This document shows positions 7,070-14,887 of a DNA stretch of 64,000 nt, in pieces. The notes under the pieces are model-generated. The model did not search any database. It saw only the letters and a program-made list of their open reading frames with translations, and was not told the origin of the DNA. Source of the stretch: Micromonospora antibiotica (lineage in GTDB: Bacteria > Actinomycetota > Actinomycetes > Mycobacteriales > Micromonosporaceae); contig NZ_JAGFWR010000002.1 of NCBI RefSeq assembly GCF_017599305.1, forward strand, positions 372,001 through 436,000. Direction: 5' to 3'. Within the stretch, counting starts at the first letter, position 1. Every line of letters starts with the position of its first letter. Made by a program: the position numbers and the translations under genes.

Positions 7070-9537
7070 CAGCCACCTCCCTGCGTCCCGTTGACCGGCC
7101 ACACGACACAGCGGGAGACGTGGGACCGTCCCCGACCGGCGGTCACCCGGATGCCGCCGTGCGCGCCGATGCCGTCGACCAGTGCGTCCGCGACGGTGAC
7201 ACCGGCGGCGACCGCCAGCGCCCCGTACGCCGCCGGCGTCAGTCCACCGGCGAACAACTCGGTGTAGCCGGTGCAGTCGCCGATCGCCCGCGGGTCGGTG
7301 TCCGCCGTCGCGGCCACCAGGACGTGCGGGGCGAACTCCGCCGTGCCGAACAGCCGCTGGAGCTGGTCCAGCACCGGCCCCGGGCCACCGGTGAACAGCA
7401 CGCACACCGGCCCGGTCACCCCGGTGGGTGGCACGACGCCGGTACGGATCCAGGGATTGTCGTCGTCGGGGGGCGTGCCGCCGGCCGCCGGGGCGGACCG
7501 CTCCGGCGGCGGGTCGGGTTCGCGGGCGGAGCTGACCAGCGCCGCCAACTCCTCCAGCCGGGCCTCGTCCGGGCGGGGCACCACGTCCAACTCGAAGTCG
7601 GACCAGTCCCGGTCACCGGTGGCCTTCGGCACCGACCCGATCGCCCCGACGGTGTCGACGATCGAACCCAGCAGCAACGTCGCCGCCACGGGGGCTTCTA
7701 CGGCGTCCGTGGGCAGGTCGACCAGGACCCGGCCGGCCGAGCCGAGCGGCTCGACGGAGAAGTCCGGCCGTTGGAACGTCATCGCCACGGCCCGCCGCAG
7801 GATGCTGACGACGCCCAGGGCCCGGTCGAGCAGGAGGGCGGCGCGGCGCAGGTCACCGGTGTGGTGGAACGTCAGCCCGGCGCGCTCGGAGACCATCGCC
7901 ACGGCGTGCGTGCGGGACGCGTCGGCGTCGTCACTGGCGTAGGCGCGCCTGGTAAGCAGGCCGACGGCGTAGACGATGGCCCTGACCACCGCGTCGGCGG
8001 CCGGGTCCGCACAGTGCGGCAACCGGGCCAGCAGACACTGCGCCAGCAGGTCGCGCAGCGCCGGGGCCCGGTCCAGTTCCTCCAGCCACCAACCCGCCTG
8101 CCCCTGGCCGTCGAGCTGGGGTCGCAGCCGGTGCCAGCCCGGGGGGACCGTACCGACCGGCGTCTCCCGGATCCACACCACCGGCCAGCCCTGCCGGGAC
8201 AGCGTGTCCCCCCACGCGCCGATCCGGGCTTCGGTCACCGGGGTGCCGATCAGCCGGCTGCGGACGCCCGGGCCGATCCGCAGGCTGGCGACGCCGCCCC
8301 GGTCGGCCAGGCCGACCCGCAGCGGCACCCCAGGCGGGGCGTCCGGGTAGCCGGTCAACCGGGCAGGTCGGCGGAACGGGTCCCCGCTGGCCGGGGGCAC
8401 GGCCACCCGGGTCGGTGCCGACGCCGGGACGACGGGCGGTGGCACCTCCCGCAGCAGTTCGGCGTCGGCGAGCAGGGCCGGCAGGAACCACCCGCTGCGC
8501 CGACCGACCGTCCGCAACTGGCGGGCCGCCACGGGCAACCGGTGACGCAACACCCGGCCGTCGAGCAGTGACACGAGTTCGGGTAGCCGGGCCTCCAGAC
8601 CCCGCTGCATCATCCAGTCGCCGATGCGCAGACCGTGGGCGAAGGCCCGGTGCAGCTCCCGGTCGGAGCCGAGCCGGGAGTGCTCCTCGACCAGCATCCG
8701 GCGGTAGCGCCAGGCCGCCGCGAGGACCGGATCCACCCGGTTCGGGCGCCACGGGTCCGGGCCCGGCCCCACCGCCGCCTCGTCGGTGAGGGCGCTGGCC
8801 AGGTAGAAGCAGGCGTACGCGGTGGTGGGGTCACCCAGCCGGAGCAGGGCCCGCCCGCACCAGACCAGTTCCGTGCGCACCTCGGACTCGAGCCAGCCGG
8901 ACAGCCTCTCGTCCCCGACGATGGTCAGGAGCTGCTCGACGATGATCCGGTATTCGCCCAGGCCGTACCAGACGTCACCCCGGGCGAGGTAGGGACCGGT
9001 CAGATCGCGCAGCAGCCGCCGTTCGACACCCTCCGGATCGGTGGCCGGCGACTCGCCGTACGGCAGGTCGTCCTCGCCGTCGAAGAGGGCGGCGAGCCGC
9101 TCCCGCTTCGGCTCCGGGCCCTCCACCCCCAGCGGTGCCACCGGTGCCGGCACGGGGACCGGTTCCGACGGGCGCAGTGCCGGCTCCTGGGCCAACGCCG
9201 CCAGCTCGGACAGCTCGGCCCAGTCCGCCCGCAGGCCGGTGCCGACCAGGTGAACGGTGTGCGTGAGCAGCGCGTGGGCCAGGCCCGGCAGACCGAGTGC
9301 CGCCCAGCCCCGGATCACCGCCAGCCACCAGCCGCACCGGCCGGTGTGCAGTTGGGCCAGCAGTTTCCCGTATCCGGCCGGGACGGTGTCACCGGGGTCG
9401 GCGGCCGGTACGAACACCGCAGGGTCCACGGCCAGCATGACCGCCGCACTGAACTCGCGGGCCACGACCACCCGCTCACCCGCGTCGAGCAGCCGCGGCC
9501 AGTTGCCCCCGACCTTTCCGCGCCGGCCGGTGGTCAA
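7069..9537 (-). CDS. Large helical protein of unknown function in the ubiquitin-like operon
   Basis: 822 residues if read from the TTG at 9537, which has a GGAGGAGG site 10 nt upstream; a GTG at 9567 is an alternative. The first ~450 residues are mostly helical with TPR-like alternation (ALLRLGDPTTAYACFYLASALTDEA). A middle part (about 450-640) is mixed alpha/beta. The C-terminal ~120 residues, after a Pro/Asp-rich linker, form a compact alpha/beta unit (GPVCVLFTGGPG...HVLVAATADTDPRAIGDCTGYTELF) with a final GAHGGIRVTAGRG segment. I considered a caspase-like CHAT domain but could not align a clear His/Cys dyad. Function unknown. The stop overlaps the AAA+ start. Confidence 0.7.
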   Translation of the reverse strand: MTTGRRGKVGGNWPRLLDAGERVVVAREFSAAVMLAVDPAVFVPAADPGDTVPAGYGKLLAQLHTGRCGWWLAVIRGWAALGLPGLAHALLTHTVHLVGTGLRADWAELSELAALAQEPALRPSEPVPVPAPVAPLGVEGPEPKRERLAALFDGEDDLPYGESPATDPEGVERRLLRDLTGPYLARGDVWYGLGEYRIIVEQLLTIVGDERLSGWLESEVRTELVWCGRALLRLGDPTTAYACFYLASALTDEAAVGPGPDPWRPNRVDPVLAAAWRYRRMLVEEHSRLGSDRELHRAFAHGLRIGDWMMQRGLEARLPELVSLLDGRVLRHRLPVAARQLRTVGRRSGWFLPALLADAELLREVPPPVVPASAPTRVAVPPASGDPFRRPARLTGYPDAPPGVPLRVGLADRGGVASLRIGPGVRSRLIGTPVTEARIGAWGDTLSRQGWPVVWIRETPVGTVPPGWHRLRPQLDGQGQAGWWLEELDRAPALRDLLAQCLLARLPHCADPAADAVVRAIVYAVGLLTRRAYASDDADASRTHAVAMVSERAGLTFHHTGDLRRAALLLDRALGVVSILRRAVAMTFQRPDFSVEPLGSAGRVLVDLPTDAVEAPVAATLLLGSIVDTVGAIGSVPKATGDRDWSDFELDVVPRPDEARLEELAALVSSAREPDPPPERSAPAAGGTPPDDDNPWIRTGVVPPTGVTGPVCVLFTGGPGPVLDQLQRLFGTAEFAPHVLVAATADTDPRAIGDCTGYTELFAGGLTPAAYGALAVAAGVTVADALVDGIGAHGGIRVTAGRGRSHVSRCVVWPVNGTQGGG

Positions 9538-9569
9538 CTCCCCCGCACCTCCTCCGGTCGTCCCCACGC

Positions 9570-11219
9570 TCAGAACCGGCACAGGACGTGGTCGATGCGA
9601 CCGTGCAACCGGCCGAGGTGGTCGGTGCAGATGGTGGCCACCGACTCCTGCCCGGCCACGCTGACGATGTGCTGGGTCAGTCGTTGCGTGCGCAGGTCGA
9701 AGGCGGCGATCTGGTTGCCGCCGTCGTCGTCGAACAGGGCGTAGAGGGTGTCGCCGCCGAGGGACAGGTCCCGCACCGGCCACCGGTCCCAGGGTGGGTC
9801 GAGGGCGATGTCGACCAGCGGTGTCCCGTCGTCCTCGGCGGGTCGCCAGAGCCGGAGCCGGCCGTCCTGCACGGCCCCGAGCAGCGGCGTCGACCCACCG
9901 GACTCCTTCCAGCGGGGCAGCAGCCGACACTGCGCGGACGGCAGGTCCCCCCGCGTGCCGGAGCCGAGCGACGTGCGCTCGCCCTCCTGGACGAGGGGCA
10001 GCCGGTGCCACTGCCGGGCGGTACGCACCCAGACCGCCTCCGGGTCGCCGACGGCCTCCAGCGGATCCCCCTCCAGTGGGGGCAGCGCGAGTCGGGCGAA
10101 CTGGAACCGGAACCGGGTCCCCTGCTCCGAGTCCTCGGCCGCCGAGGTCTCCATCCGCAGGACGTGGTGGTTGGCCATCAGCACCCAGAGCATGCCCTCC
10201 TGGTCGTAGTGCACCGAGACGGGCGGCGACTCGATCCGGACCGGCCAGACCAGCCGCCGGGATATGTCGAAGCGCTCCATCAGCAGGTCACCCGGGGTGT
10301 AGGAGTAGCACTCGCCCCGGTGTACGGCGATCCGTTCCTTGAACCGGGTGGAGGCCAGCCGTAGCCGTCCCTGGCGACCACGGGTGTGTCGCAGCCGCCG
10401 CTGGACCGCCTCCAACTCCTCGACGCAGCCGGGGTCGGCACCGGCCGTGAGCGCCACCTCGACCAGGAGCCGGAACTGGTCGATGCCGGCGTCGGTGCCC
10501 CACCGGCGACGGGGGCTGGCCGCCGCGGTCAGCAGCGTGGCCAGCCGGGACTCCGTGGCCACGCCCAGTGCGGGCAGCAACTCGGCCGGCCCTGGTCGGC
10601 TCGGCCGGTCGTCGTCGTCCCGGTCGACGCACTCCTCCAGGAACCGCTGGTGTCGTTCGGCGGCGCTGTCGGGGCCGGTCATCCGGACCAGGTAGTCGTC
10701 GAGCGCCTCCAGTTCGGTGCCGGCGAGCCGCCAGAAGCCCACCGGGAGTCCCCACTCGCCGGCGCCGACCACGGCGGAGACGTACCAGGGCGCATTGAAG
10801 TGTGCCTGGTGCATCTTGTGGTCGGTCCCCGACATGAACGGCTTGCCGCCGACGTGTGAGTGGTACCAGCCGACGATGTACTCGTCGACGCTGTCGGCGA
10901 GCCGGGCGGCGATCGCCTGGATCGACGACTGGTCGAACTCGAAGTGCACCGCGCTGGCGTTGTCGCTGGGCACCGCCAGGTGGTCGGTGACCGTGACGAT
11001 CCAACCGGTGCCGTTGACGAAGTGACGGCCCAGCAGGATGCCGCCGACCTCGGTGCCGGCCTGCTGCGCGGACTGCCGCCGGATGCCGCTGAGTACGGTG
11101 TCGTCGACGTGCAGGGTGACCACGGGGCCGGACCGCAACAGTTCACTCGACGGTGCCGGGTTGTGCTGGGCGAGCGGGCGGCGGACGGGTTCGATGCGGA
11201 AGTCCGGCGAGACGTCCAT
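9570..11219 (-). CDS. JAMM/MPN isopeptidase fused to beta-rich C-terminal region
   Basis: 549 residues. The ATG at 11219 overlaps the ubiquitin-like gene's stop by 1 nt. The JAB/MPN domain covers about residues 30-190 and has all the metal-site residues of JAMM deubiquitinases: Glu57 in EVGGILLG, then His120-Ser-His122, Ser130 and Asp133 (HSH-x7-S-x2-D). Such enzymes cut ubiquitin-like tails or isopeptide bonds. Residues about 190-290 are helical. From about 300 on the protein is beta-strand rich with repeated LWVL, VWVRTARQWHRLP, RLRLWRP and DTLYALFDD elements, suggesting a beta-propeller or similar binding platform. Its likely role here is maturation and removal of the operon's ubiquitin-like protein. 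Confidence 0.88.
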   Translation of the reverse strand: MDVSPDFRIEPVRRPLAQHNPAPSSELLRSGPVVTLHVDDTVLSGIRRQSAQQAGTEVGGILLGRHFVNGTGWIVTVTDHLAVPSDNASAVHFEFDQSSIQAIAARLADSVDEYIVGWYHSHVGGKPFMSGTDHKMHQAHFNAPWYVSAVVGAGEWGLPVGFWRLAGTELEALDDYLVRMTGPDSAAERHQRFLEECVDRDDDDRPSRPGPAELLPALGVATESRLATLLTAAASPRRRWGTDAGIDQFRLLVEVALTAGADPGCVEELEAVQRRLRHTRGRQGRLRLASTRFKERIAVHRGECYSYTPGDLLMERFDISRRLVWPVRIESPPVSVHYDQEGMLWVLMANHHVLRMETSAAEDSEQGTRFRFQFARLALPPLEGDPLEAVGDPEAVWVRTARQWHRLPLVQEGERTSLGSGTRGDLPSAQCRLLPRWKESGGSTPLLGAVQDGRLRLWRPAEDDGTPLVDIALDPPWDRWPVRDLSLGGDTLYALFDDDGGNQIAAFDLRTQRLTQHIVSVAGQESVATICTDHLGRLHGRIDHVLCRF

Positions 11220-11533
11220 CAGGTCGCCGCCCCCGCCGTCCGGTCGCCCGCGCGCGCCTCCCGGGTCATGATGAGGGTGTGGCCGGCCTCCACCTGCGCC
11301 GACCGCAGGGTCTCGGACACCCCGAGGAAGCGGTTGCGTTCCTGCCACATCAGCCGGTACGGGATCACGTTGCCCGTCTGGTCCTGTTGGGGGAAGGGCA
11401 GGGCCGGGTTCGCCACGATCTTGGCGATGATCCCCTGCACGGGAATGTCGAGCGGGAGGCTGACGTCCCACTTCTCGGTCAACATGGTGGTGGCCAGGAT
11501 GACCGGGATCGATTCGAGCGGCGGATTCGTCAT
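11219..11533 (-). CDS. Ubiquitin-like modifier (YukD-like)
   Basis: 104 residues; the ATG overlaps the stop of the upstream gene by 4 nt. The order beta (PVILATTML), beta (KWDVSLPLDI), helix (VQGIIAKIVANP), beta (YRLMWQE), short turn (RFLGVSETLRSAQVEAG) and beta (HTLIMTREA) matches the ubiquitin/YukD beta-grasp fold, with the typical 'L..sgV..Gh.LiM' end. The C-terminus is REARAGDRTAGAAT, with no Gly-Gly; it may be trimmed by the JAMM enzyme encoded next, or conjugation may use another residue. Its place between E2/E1 and JAMM genes supports the assignment more than the sequence alone. Confidence 0.8.
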   Translation of the reverse strand: MTNPPLESIPVILATTMLTEKWDVSLPLDIPVQGIIAKIVANPALPFPQQDQTGNVIPYRLMWQERNRFLGVSETLRSAQVEAGHTLIMTREARAGDRTAGAAT

Positions 11534-12087
11534 GCGTCACCTTCTGCCGGTGTGGACCATTCCTGGATGCGGTTCACCGAGATGTCGAAGTCGAGATCCT
11601 GCTCCGGCTGGCCGAGCAGGGTGTGGGCGGAGGTCTCCTCCGCCCGCCGATGGACCGCCTCGAACAGTGCGCCGACGGTCAGGTCCGTGGCGATGAGGGC
11701 GATCTCCACGCCGGTGTAGGTGCCGAGGCGGCACACCGTCTGCAACAGGTCCTGGAACGTCCCCGCATGCCACTGCACCGCCGGCACCTCGGCCTGGATG
11801 AGCACGCACCCCTGCACCAGCAGGAACTTCGCCTGTCGGCTGTGGACGTTCCACTCCGACACCAGCCGCAGCACGGGTCCCCGGGCGGTGAGACCGACCT
11901 CCCGTTGCAGCAGGGCGCGCAGGTAGACCCAGTGCGGCGTCGACTTCACCTCGATCAGCAGCGGGTAGTGGTAGCCGGGCACCGGGCAGCGGTAGCCGGT
12001 GACGACGGTGTTCTCGTCGACGACCTCGCAGGTCCAGCCGATCTGCGCGAACAGGGCGGCGATGGCCTTGCCGTCAGGCCTGCTCAT
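11530..12087 (-). CDS. YbjN-like (type III chaperone-like fold) protein
   Basis: 185 residues starting MSRPDGKAIAALF; the ATG at 12087 lies 14 nt inside the end of the E2 gene. The pattern of an N-terminal helix, GWTCEVVDENTVVTGYR, a LIEVKSTPHWVYLRALL segment, RLVSEWNVHSRQAKFLLVQGCVLIQAEVP and a final long helical hairpin resembles YbjN/DUF1790-type proteins, which share the fold of type III secretion chaperones. No catalytic residues stand out. In this operon it could be a scaffold or a chaperone for the ubiquitin-like protein or for E2. That is inference from position. Confidence 0.65.
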   Translation of the reverse strand: MSRPDGKAIAALFAQIGWTCEVVDENTVVTGYRCPVPGYHYPLLIEVKSTPHWVYLRALLQREVGLTARGPVLRLVSEWNVHSRQAKFLLVQGCVLIQAEVPAVQWHAGTFQDLLQTVCRLGTYTGVEIALIATDLTVGALFEAVHRRAEETSAHTLLGQPEQDLDFDISVNRIQEWSTPAEGDA

Positions 12088-12742
12088 CCGGGCCCCCTTC
12101 CCGTCCGGTCGAGTCCGGCTCGACCGTCGCCAGGCCGGGTTCGACCAACGCCGGACCCGGCTCCGTCGACGGCAGGTCGGGACCGGCCGGCGGCTGACCC
12201 GGCTCCGTCGACGGCAGGTCGGGACCGGCCGGCGGCGGGCTCGCCCGCGGTCGCAGGTCGAGGTCGAAGGCCAGGTCACGCACGGGTGTCGGATCGATCG
12301 GCACCACTGGTTCGTCGGCCTCCAGGTTGATCCCGAGCCACCGGGCCGCCCCGCGGTCCAGCGGGTCGTAGATGTTGAACGACTTGTACTGGACCAACTC
12401 GCACAACTGGACGCAGAGTTCGGCCACGGACATGCCGGGGTACCAGATGTCGCCGGTGCAGACCCGGGGCGGCCGGATGTTCGGGTGGAAGATCGGTGTC
12501 TTCCACACGATCTCCGGGGGCAGCAGCGGGAAGCTACCGCCCAGGGTGAGGGTGAACTCGTGGTGCGACGACAGGCCCAGCTCCTCCTGGTTGAACACCA
12601 GGCCACGGCAGGTGAGCACCACGTCGTACCGGGTCGGTGGGAGCCCGTGCGCGGTGAAGGTCACCATCGAGCTGGCCCTGACCAACTGCCGCATGTCGGT
12701 GTACTCGGTGTCCAGTCGCCGGTCGCGGGGCGTCATCGCCAT
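12074..12742 (-). CDS. E2 ubiquitin-conjugating-like enzyme
   Basis: 222 residues. The ATG at 12742 has an AGGAG site 6 nt upstream and begins 1 nt past the E1 stop. The UBC fold is recognisable: N-terminal helix, strands around TFTAHGLPPTRYDVVLTC, FTLTLGGSFPLLPPEIVW, then the canonical HPN tripeptide (residues 86-88) in KTPIFHPNIRPPR and the probable catalytic Cys95 in RVCTGDIWYPG, with the W-x-P that follows the active site in eukaryotic E2s. Residues about 165-222 form a Pro-rich tail that contains a 14-residue repeat. It should accept the ubiquitin-like protein from the E1 encoded upstream and pass it to targets. Confidence 0.87.
   Translation of the reverse strand: MAMTPRDRRLDTEYTDMRQLVRASSMVTFTAHGLPPTRYDVVLTCRGLVFNQEELGLSSHHEFTLTLGGSFPLLPPEIVWKTPIFHPNIRPPRVCTGDIWYPGMSVAELCVQLCELVQYKSFNIYDPLDRGAARWLGINLEADEPVVPIDPTPVRDLAFDLDLRPRASPPPAGPDLPSTEPGQPPAGPDLPSTEPGPALVEPGLATVEPDSTGREGGPDEQA
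12155..12235. repeat. Direct 39-bp repeat (42-bp period) inside the E2 tail
   Basis: Identical 39-nt copies at 12155-12193 and 12197-12235. They encode two 14-residue units of the form PPAGPDLPSTEPG in the Pro-rich C-terminal tail of the E2 protein. Because the period is a multiple of three, the reading frame is kept, so copy number could vary between strains. Confidence 0.85.
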
Positions 12743-12743
12743 G

Positions 12744-14012
12744 TCAGCTCCTGCCTCTGCCGGTACGCGCCGCCGGGTCCTGCGGACCACGAGGCGTCGG
12801 GGCCTGCGGACCACCGTCCGACGGGTCCGGCGGCACCCGGGGCGGCGCACCACCGGCGCCGCCCCGACCTCCGTCGGAGCCCACCGGTTCGGCCAGTTCG
12901 AAGACCACGGTCCCCCCGCTGCCGTGCGCCTCGACCCAGCTCCAGCGGGGGAAACCCGTCTCGTGCGGCGACAGCCGGTGCCACGGCTGCGTCCCGTCGA
13001 TCTGGTCGACCAGGTCGAGGGCCACCTCGGCGGCGCAGGTCGGGCACCGGACCGGGCGGTCCCCCGGGTGGACCCGGTGGACCTCGTCCTGCCGGCCGCA
13101 ACCGAGGCAGCTCCAGCCGCGCAACACCGTCAGCGGCAGGCGCAGCACCACCTCGTCGTCGGCCCGCGCCGTCCGCCACCGCTCGAGGATGTCGACCCAC
13201 CGGTCGGTGGCCCACGAGCCGGGGCTCCCGGTCGGCACCGCCGGGGTCGGGTGCAGCAGGCAGTCCGGGTTCACCGGGATGCCGACCTGCCAGAACCGGT
13301 CGTAGGCGAGGTCGAAGCGCAGTTCGTGGCCGATCGGCACGGTCATGTCGTGCCGGTCACGGCTGAGCCACCGCATCGCCTGCTGCGCCATCGACGCCCC
13401 GACGGTGGAGGCGACGGTCGGGGTGGTGGGCACCCCCCGGGCCGTCTCGGCACGGACCCGGTAGGCCAGGCAGGAGTGGCGCAGGGCGAGGTCCCGCAGG
13501 TCCTCGTCGGTCAGCCCGCAGACGTAGCACGGGCCGTCCGGCGGCAGGTAGAGGCGCACCGCGCCCTCCCAGGTGGTGAGGCCGCCGTCGATCAGCAGGA
13601 CACCGGCCTGCCCGGCGAGTTGGCCGAGCGCCACCCGGGCGGCCACGTTGTCCAGGCAGCCGAGCACCACGTCGGCGCGGTGGAGCAGCCCGGCCCCGAG
13701 ACCCGTGCGCAGGTCGTCGGCGATCACGTCGACCTGACAGTCCGGGTTGAGTTCACCGGCGGCCCGTACGACGGCGTCCACCTTGGCGGCACCGACGTCG
13801 GACGGTCGGTAGAGCACCGACCGGGAGAGGTTGCCGACCTCGACCGTGTCGAGGTCGACGACGGTGATCGTGCCCCAGCCGAGCAGGAGGAGGTTCTTCA
13901 GCACCTCGTTGCCGAGGGCACCCGCGCCGGCGACCACGGCGTGCGCGCCACGTACCTCGTCCTGGTCCCACCACTCGATGTCGGCCAGCCGGGAGTAGCG
14001 GTCCTGGGTCAT
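12744..14012 (-). CDS. E1-like ubiquitin-activating enzyme (ThiF/MoeB fold)
   Basis: 422 residues; the ATG at 14012 overlaps the stop of the RING-like gene by 4 nt. The adenylation domain shows GAGALG (29-34, nucleotide loop), VVDLDTVEVGNLSR (51-64), the conserved Lys77, and LDN at 120-122. A CYVC pair (Cys162, Cys165) begins the zinc site and Cys181 in RHSCLAYR is the best candidate for the thioester Cys, followed by the usual TPTVASTVGASMAQQAM helix. Unlike MoeB it has a second zinc-ribbon-like CLGC/CPTC set (302-305, 323-326) and a Gly/Pro-rich C-terminal tail. Its predicted job is ATP-dependent activation of the operon's ubiquitin-like protein. Confidence 0.9.
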   Translation of the reverse strand: MTQDRYSRLADIEWWDQDEVRGAHAVVAGAGALGNEVLKNLLLLGWGTITVVDLDTVEVGNLSRSVLYRPSDVGAAKVDAVVRAAGELNPDCQVDVIADDLRTGLGAGLLHRADVVLGCLDNVAARVALGQLAGQAGVLLIDGGLTTWEGAVRLYLPPDGPCYVCGLTDEDLRDLALRHSCLAYRVRAETARGVPTTPTVASTVGASMAQQAMRWLSRDRHDMTVPIGHELRFDLAYDRFWQVGIPVNPDCLLHPTPAVPTGSPGSWATDRWVDILERWRTARADDEVVLRLPLTVLRGWSCLGCGRQDEVHRVHPGDRPVRCPTCAAEVALDLVDQIDGTQPWHRLSPHETGFPRWSWVEAHGSGGTVVFELAEPVGSDGGRGGAGGAPPRVPPDPSDGGPQAPTPRGPQDPAARTGRGRS

Positions 14013-14524
14013 GTGGTCACCACCCGACCCACCGGCACCGGAACCGGCACCATGTGGCAGTCGCGCGAGTAGCACCGCGCGCCACGCAGGTACTCCCAGC
14101 AGTCCTCGCAGTAGCCCTCACCGCACAGGGGGCAGAGCACCACCTCCGCATCGACGGTGAAGGTGGTGTGGCACTGCTGGCAACGGTGCCCGACCAGCAC
14201 GTGCCCGGTGGGCAGTCGCAGCTGACGGACCTCGGAGAACCACGCCAACTGACCGGCGAAGGCCACCCGGTCACCGTGGTGCAGGACGGCGAGTCCGATG
14301 ATCCGTCGACCGTTGCGGACGACGTCCACCCCGTCCGGGATGATCAACGAGTGGCCCGCCCGGGACCGGGCGAGCCAGACCCCCGCGCCGTCTCCCGCGG
14401 TGTCCCGCAGCTCGGCGGTGGGCAGTCCCGCGCACGGCAGGTAGCCGTGCGTCCCCCGTTGGGGCAGCTGCACGGTGAAGTCGTCGAAGTCGAGGTACGG
14501 ACCGACGGCGGGGATCTCGATCAT
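14009..14524 (-). CDS. FHA-tail / RING-like zinc protein, candidate E3
   Basis: 171 residues from the ATG at 14524, which has a GGAGGG site 5 nt upstream; an open frame extends further but lacks such a site. Residues about 40-95 (GHSLIIPDGVDVVRNGRRIIG...LHHGDRVAF) look like the C-terminal half of an FHA or related beta-sandwich. Residues 115-157 carry eight Cys in a treble-clef/RING-like order: C115-x2-C118, C131-x2-C134, C139-x2-C142, C151-x4-C156 and His157. RING-type zinc proteins act as E3 ligases with E2 enzymes. As first gene of an E1-E2-Ubl operon, an E3 or adaptor role is plausible but unproven. Confidence 0.7.
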   Translation of the reverse strand: MIEIPAVGPYLDFDDFTVQLPQRGTHGYLPCAGLPTAELRDTAGDGAGVWLARSRAGHSLIIPDGVDVVRNGRRIIGLAVLHHGDRVAFAGQLAWFSEVRQLRLPTGHVLVGHRCQQCHTTFTVDAEVVLCPLCGEGYCEDCWEYLRGARCYSRDCHMVPVPVPVGRVVTT

Positions 14525-14887
14525 CAGCACCCTCCACGACCGGTTCCGGAGCAGCACTCGCGCGGCGGTGACCGGGGGCCGGTGGATCCGTGCCACCCGG
14601 AGCACCTCACGCACGGTGTGCGTAGGGAGACCCAGTGTTCTATGAGGATGCAAGTGCGGGGATCGACCGATGGTCCAGTGAGGACTGTCGACACAGCCCG
14701 GGCGGGTGACCCGACGGCAGTTTCCCGGCGCCGGGCCGGCCGCAGCGGGCCGGCAAGGCGACCGACCTGGCGGCGGTACAGCGTCCCTGACCTGCTGGAT
14801 CGGCATGGACGGGGGCTCTCGGCCGGCGGACCGCACCACCCGTCCCCCGCCGACTGACCGGTCGGCGGGGGCACTGTCGGATCAGCG
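14525..14887. other. Intergenic region upstream of the ubiquitin-like operon
   Basis: 363 nt between the start of the RING-like gene (minus) and the stop of the AhpD-like gene (minus). It holds the hairpin terminator at 14844-14871 and must hold the promoter of the 13-kb ubiquitin-like operon. The most AT-rich stretch is around 14635-14655, but I cannot point to a convincing -35/-10 pair. No further gene was seen. Confidence 0.6.
14844..14871 (-). terminator. Hairpin terminator after the AhpD-like gene
   Basis: A perfect 11-bp stem (arms 14844-14854 and 14861-14871) with a 6-nt loop, 16 nt beyond the stop of the AhpD-like gene. There is no U tract, which is common for actinobacterial terminators. 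It would insulate the ubiquitin-like operon from upstream transcription. Confidence 0.7.

Noticed and set aside
7069..7450. CHAT/caspase-like protease domain at the C-terminus of the 822-residue protein
   Set aside because: No His/Cys pair in the expected positions could be aligned by eye, so the domain is left unnamed.
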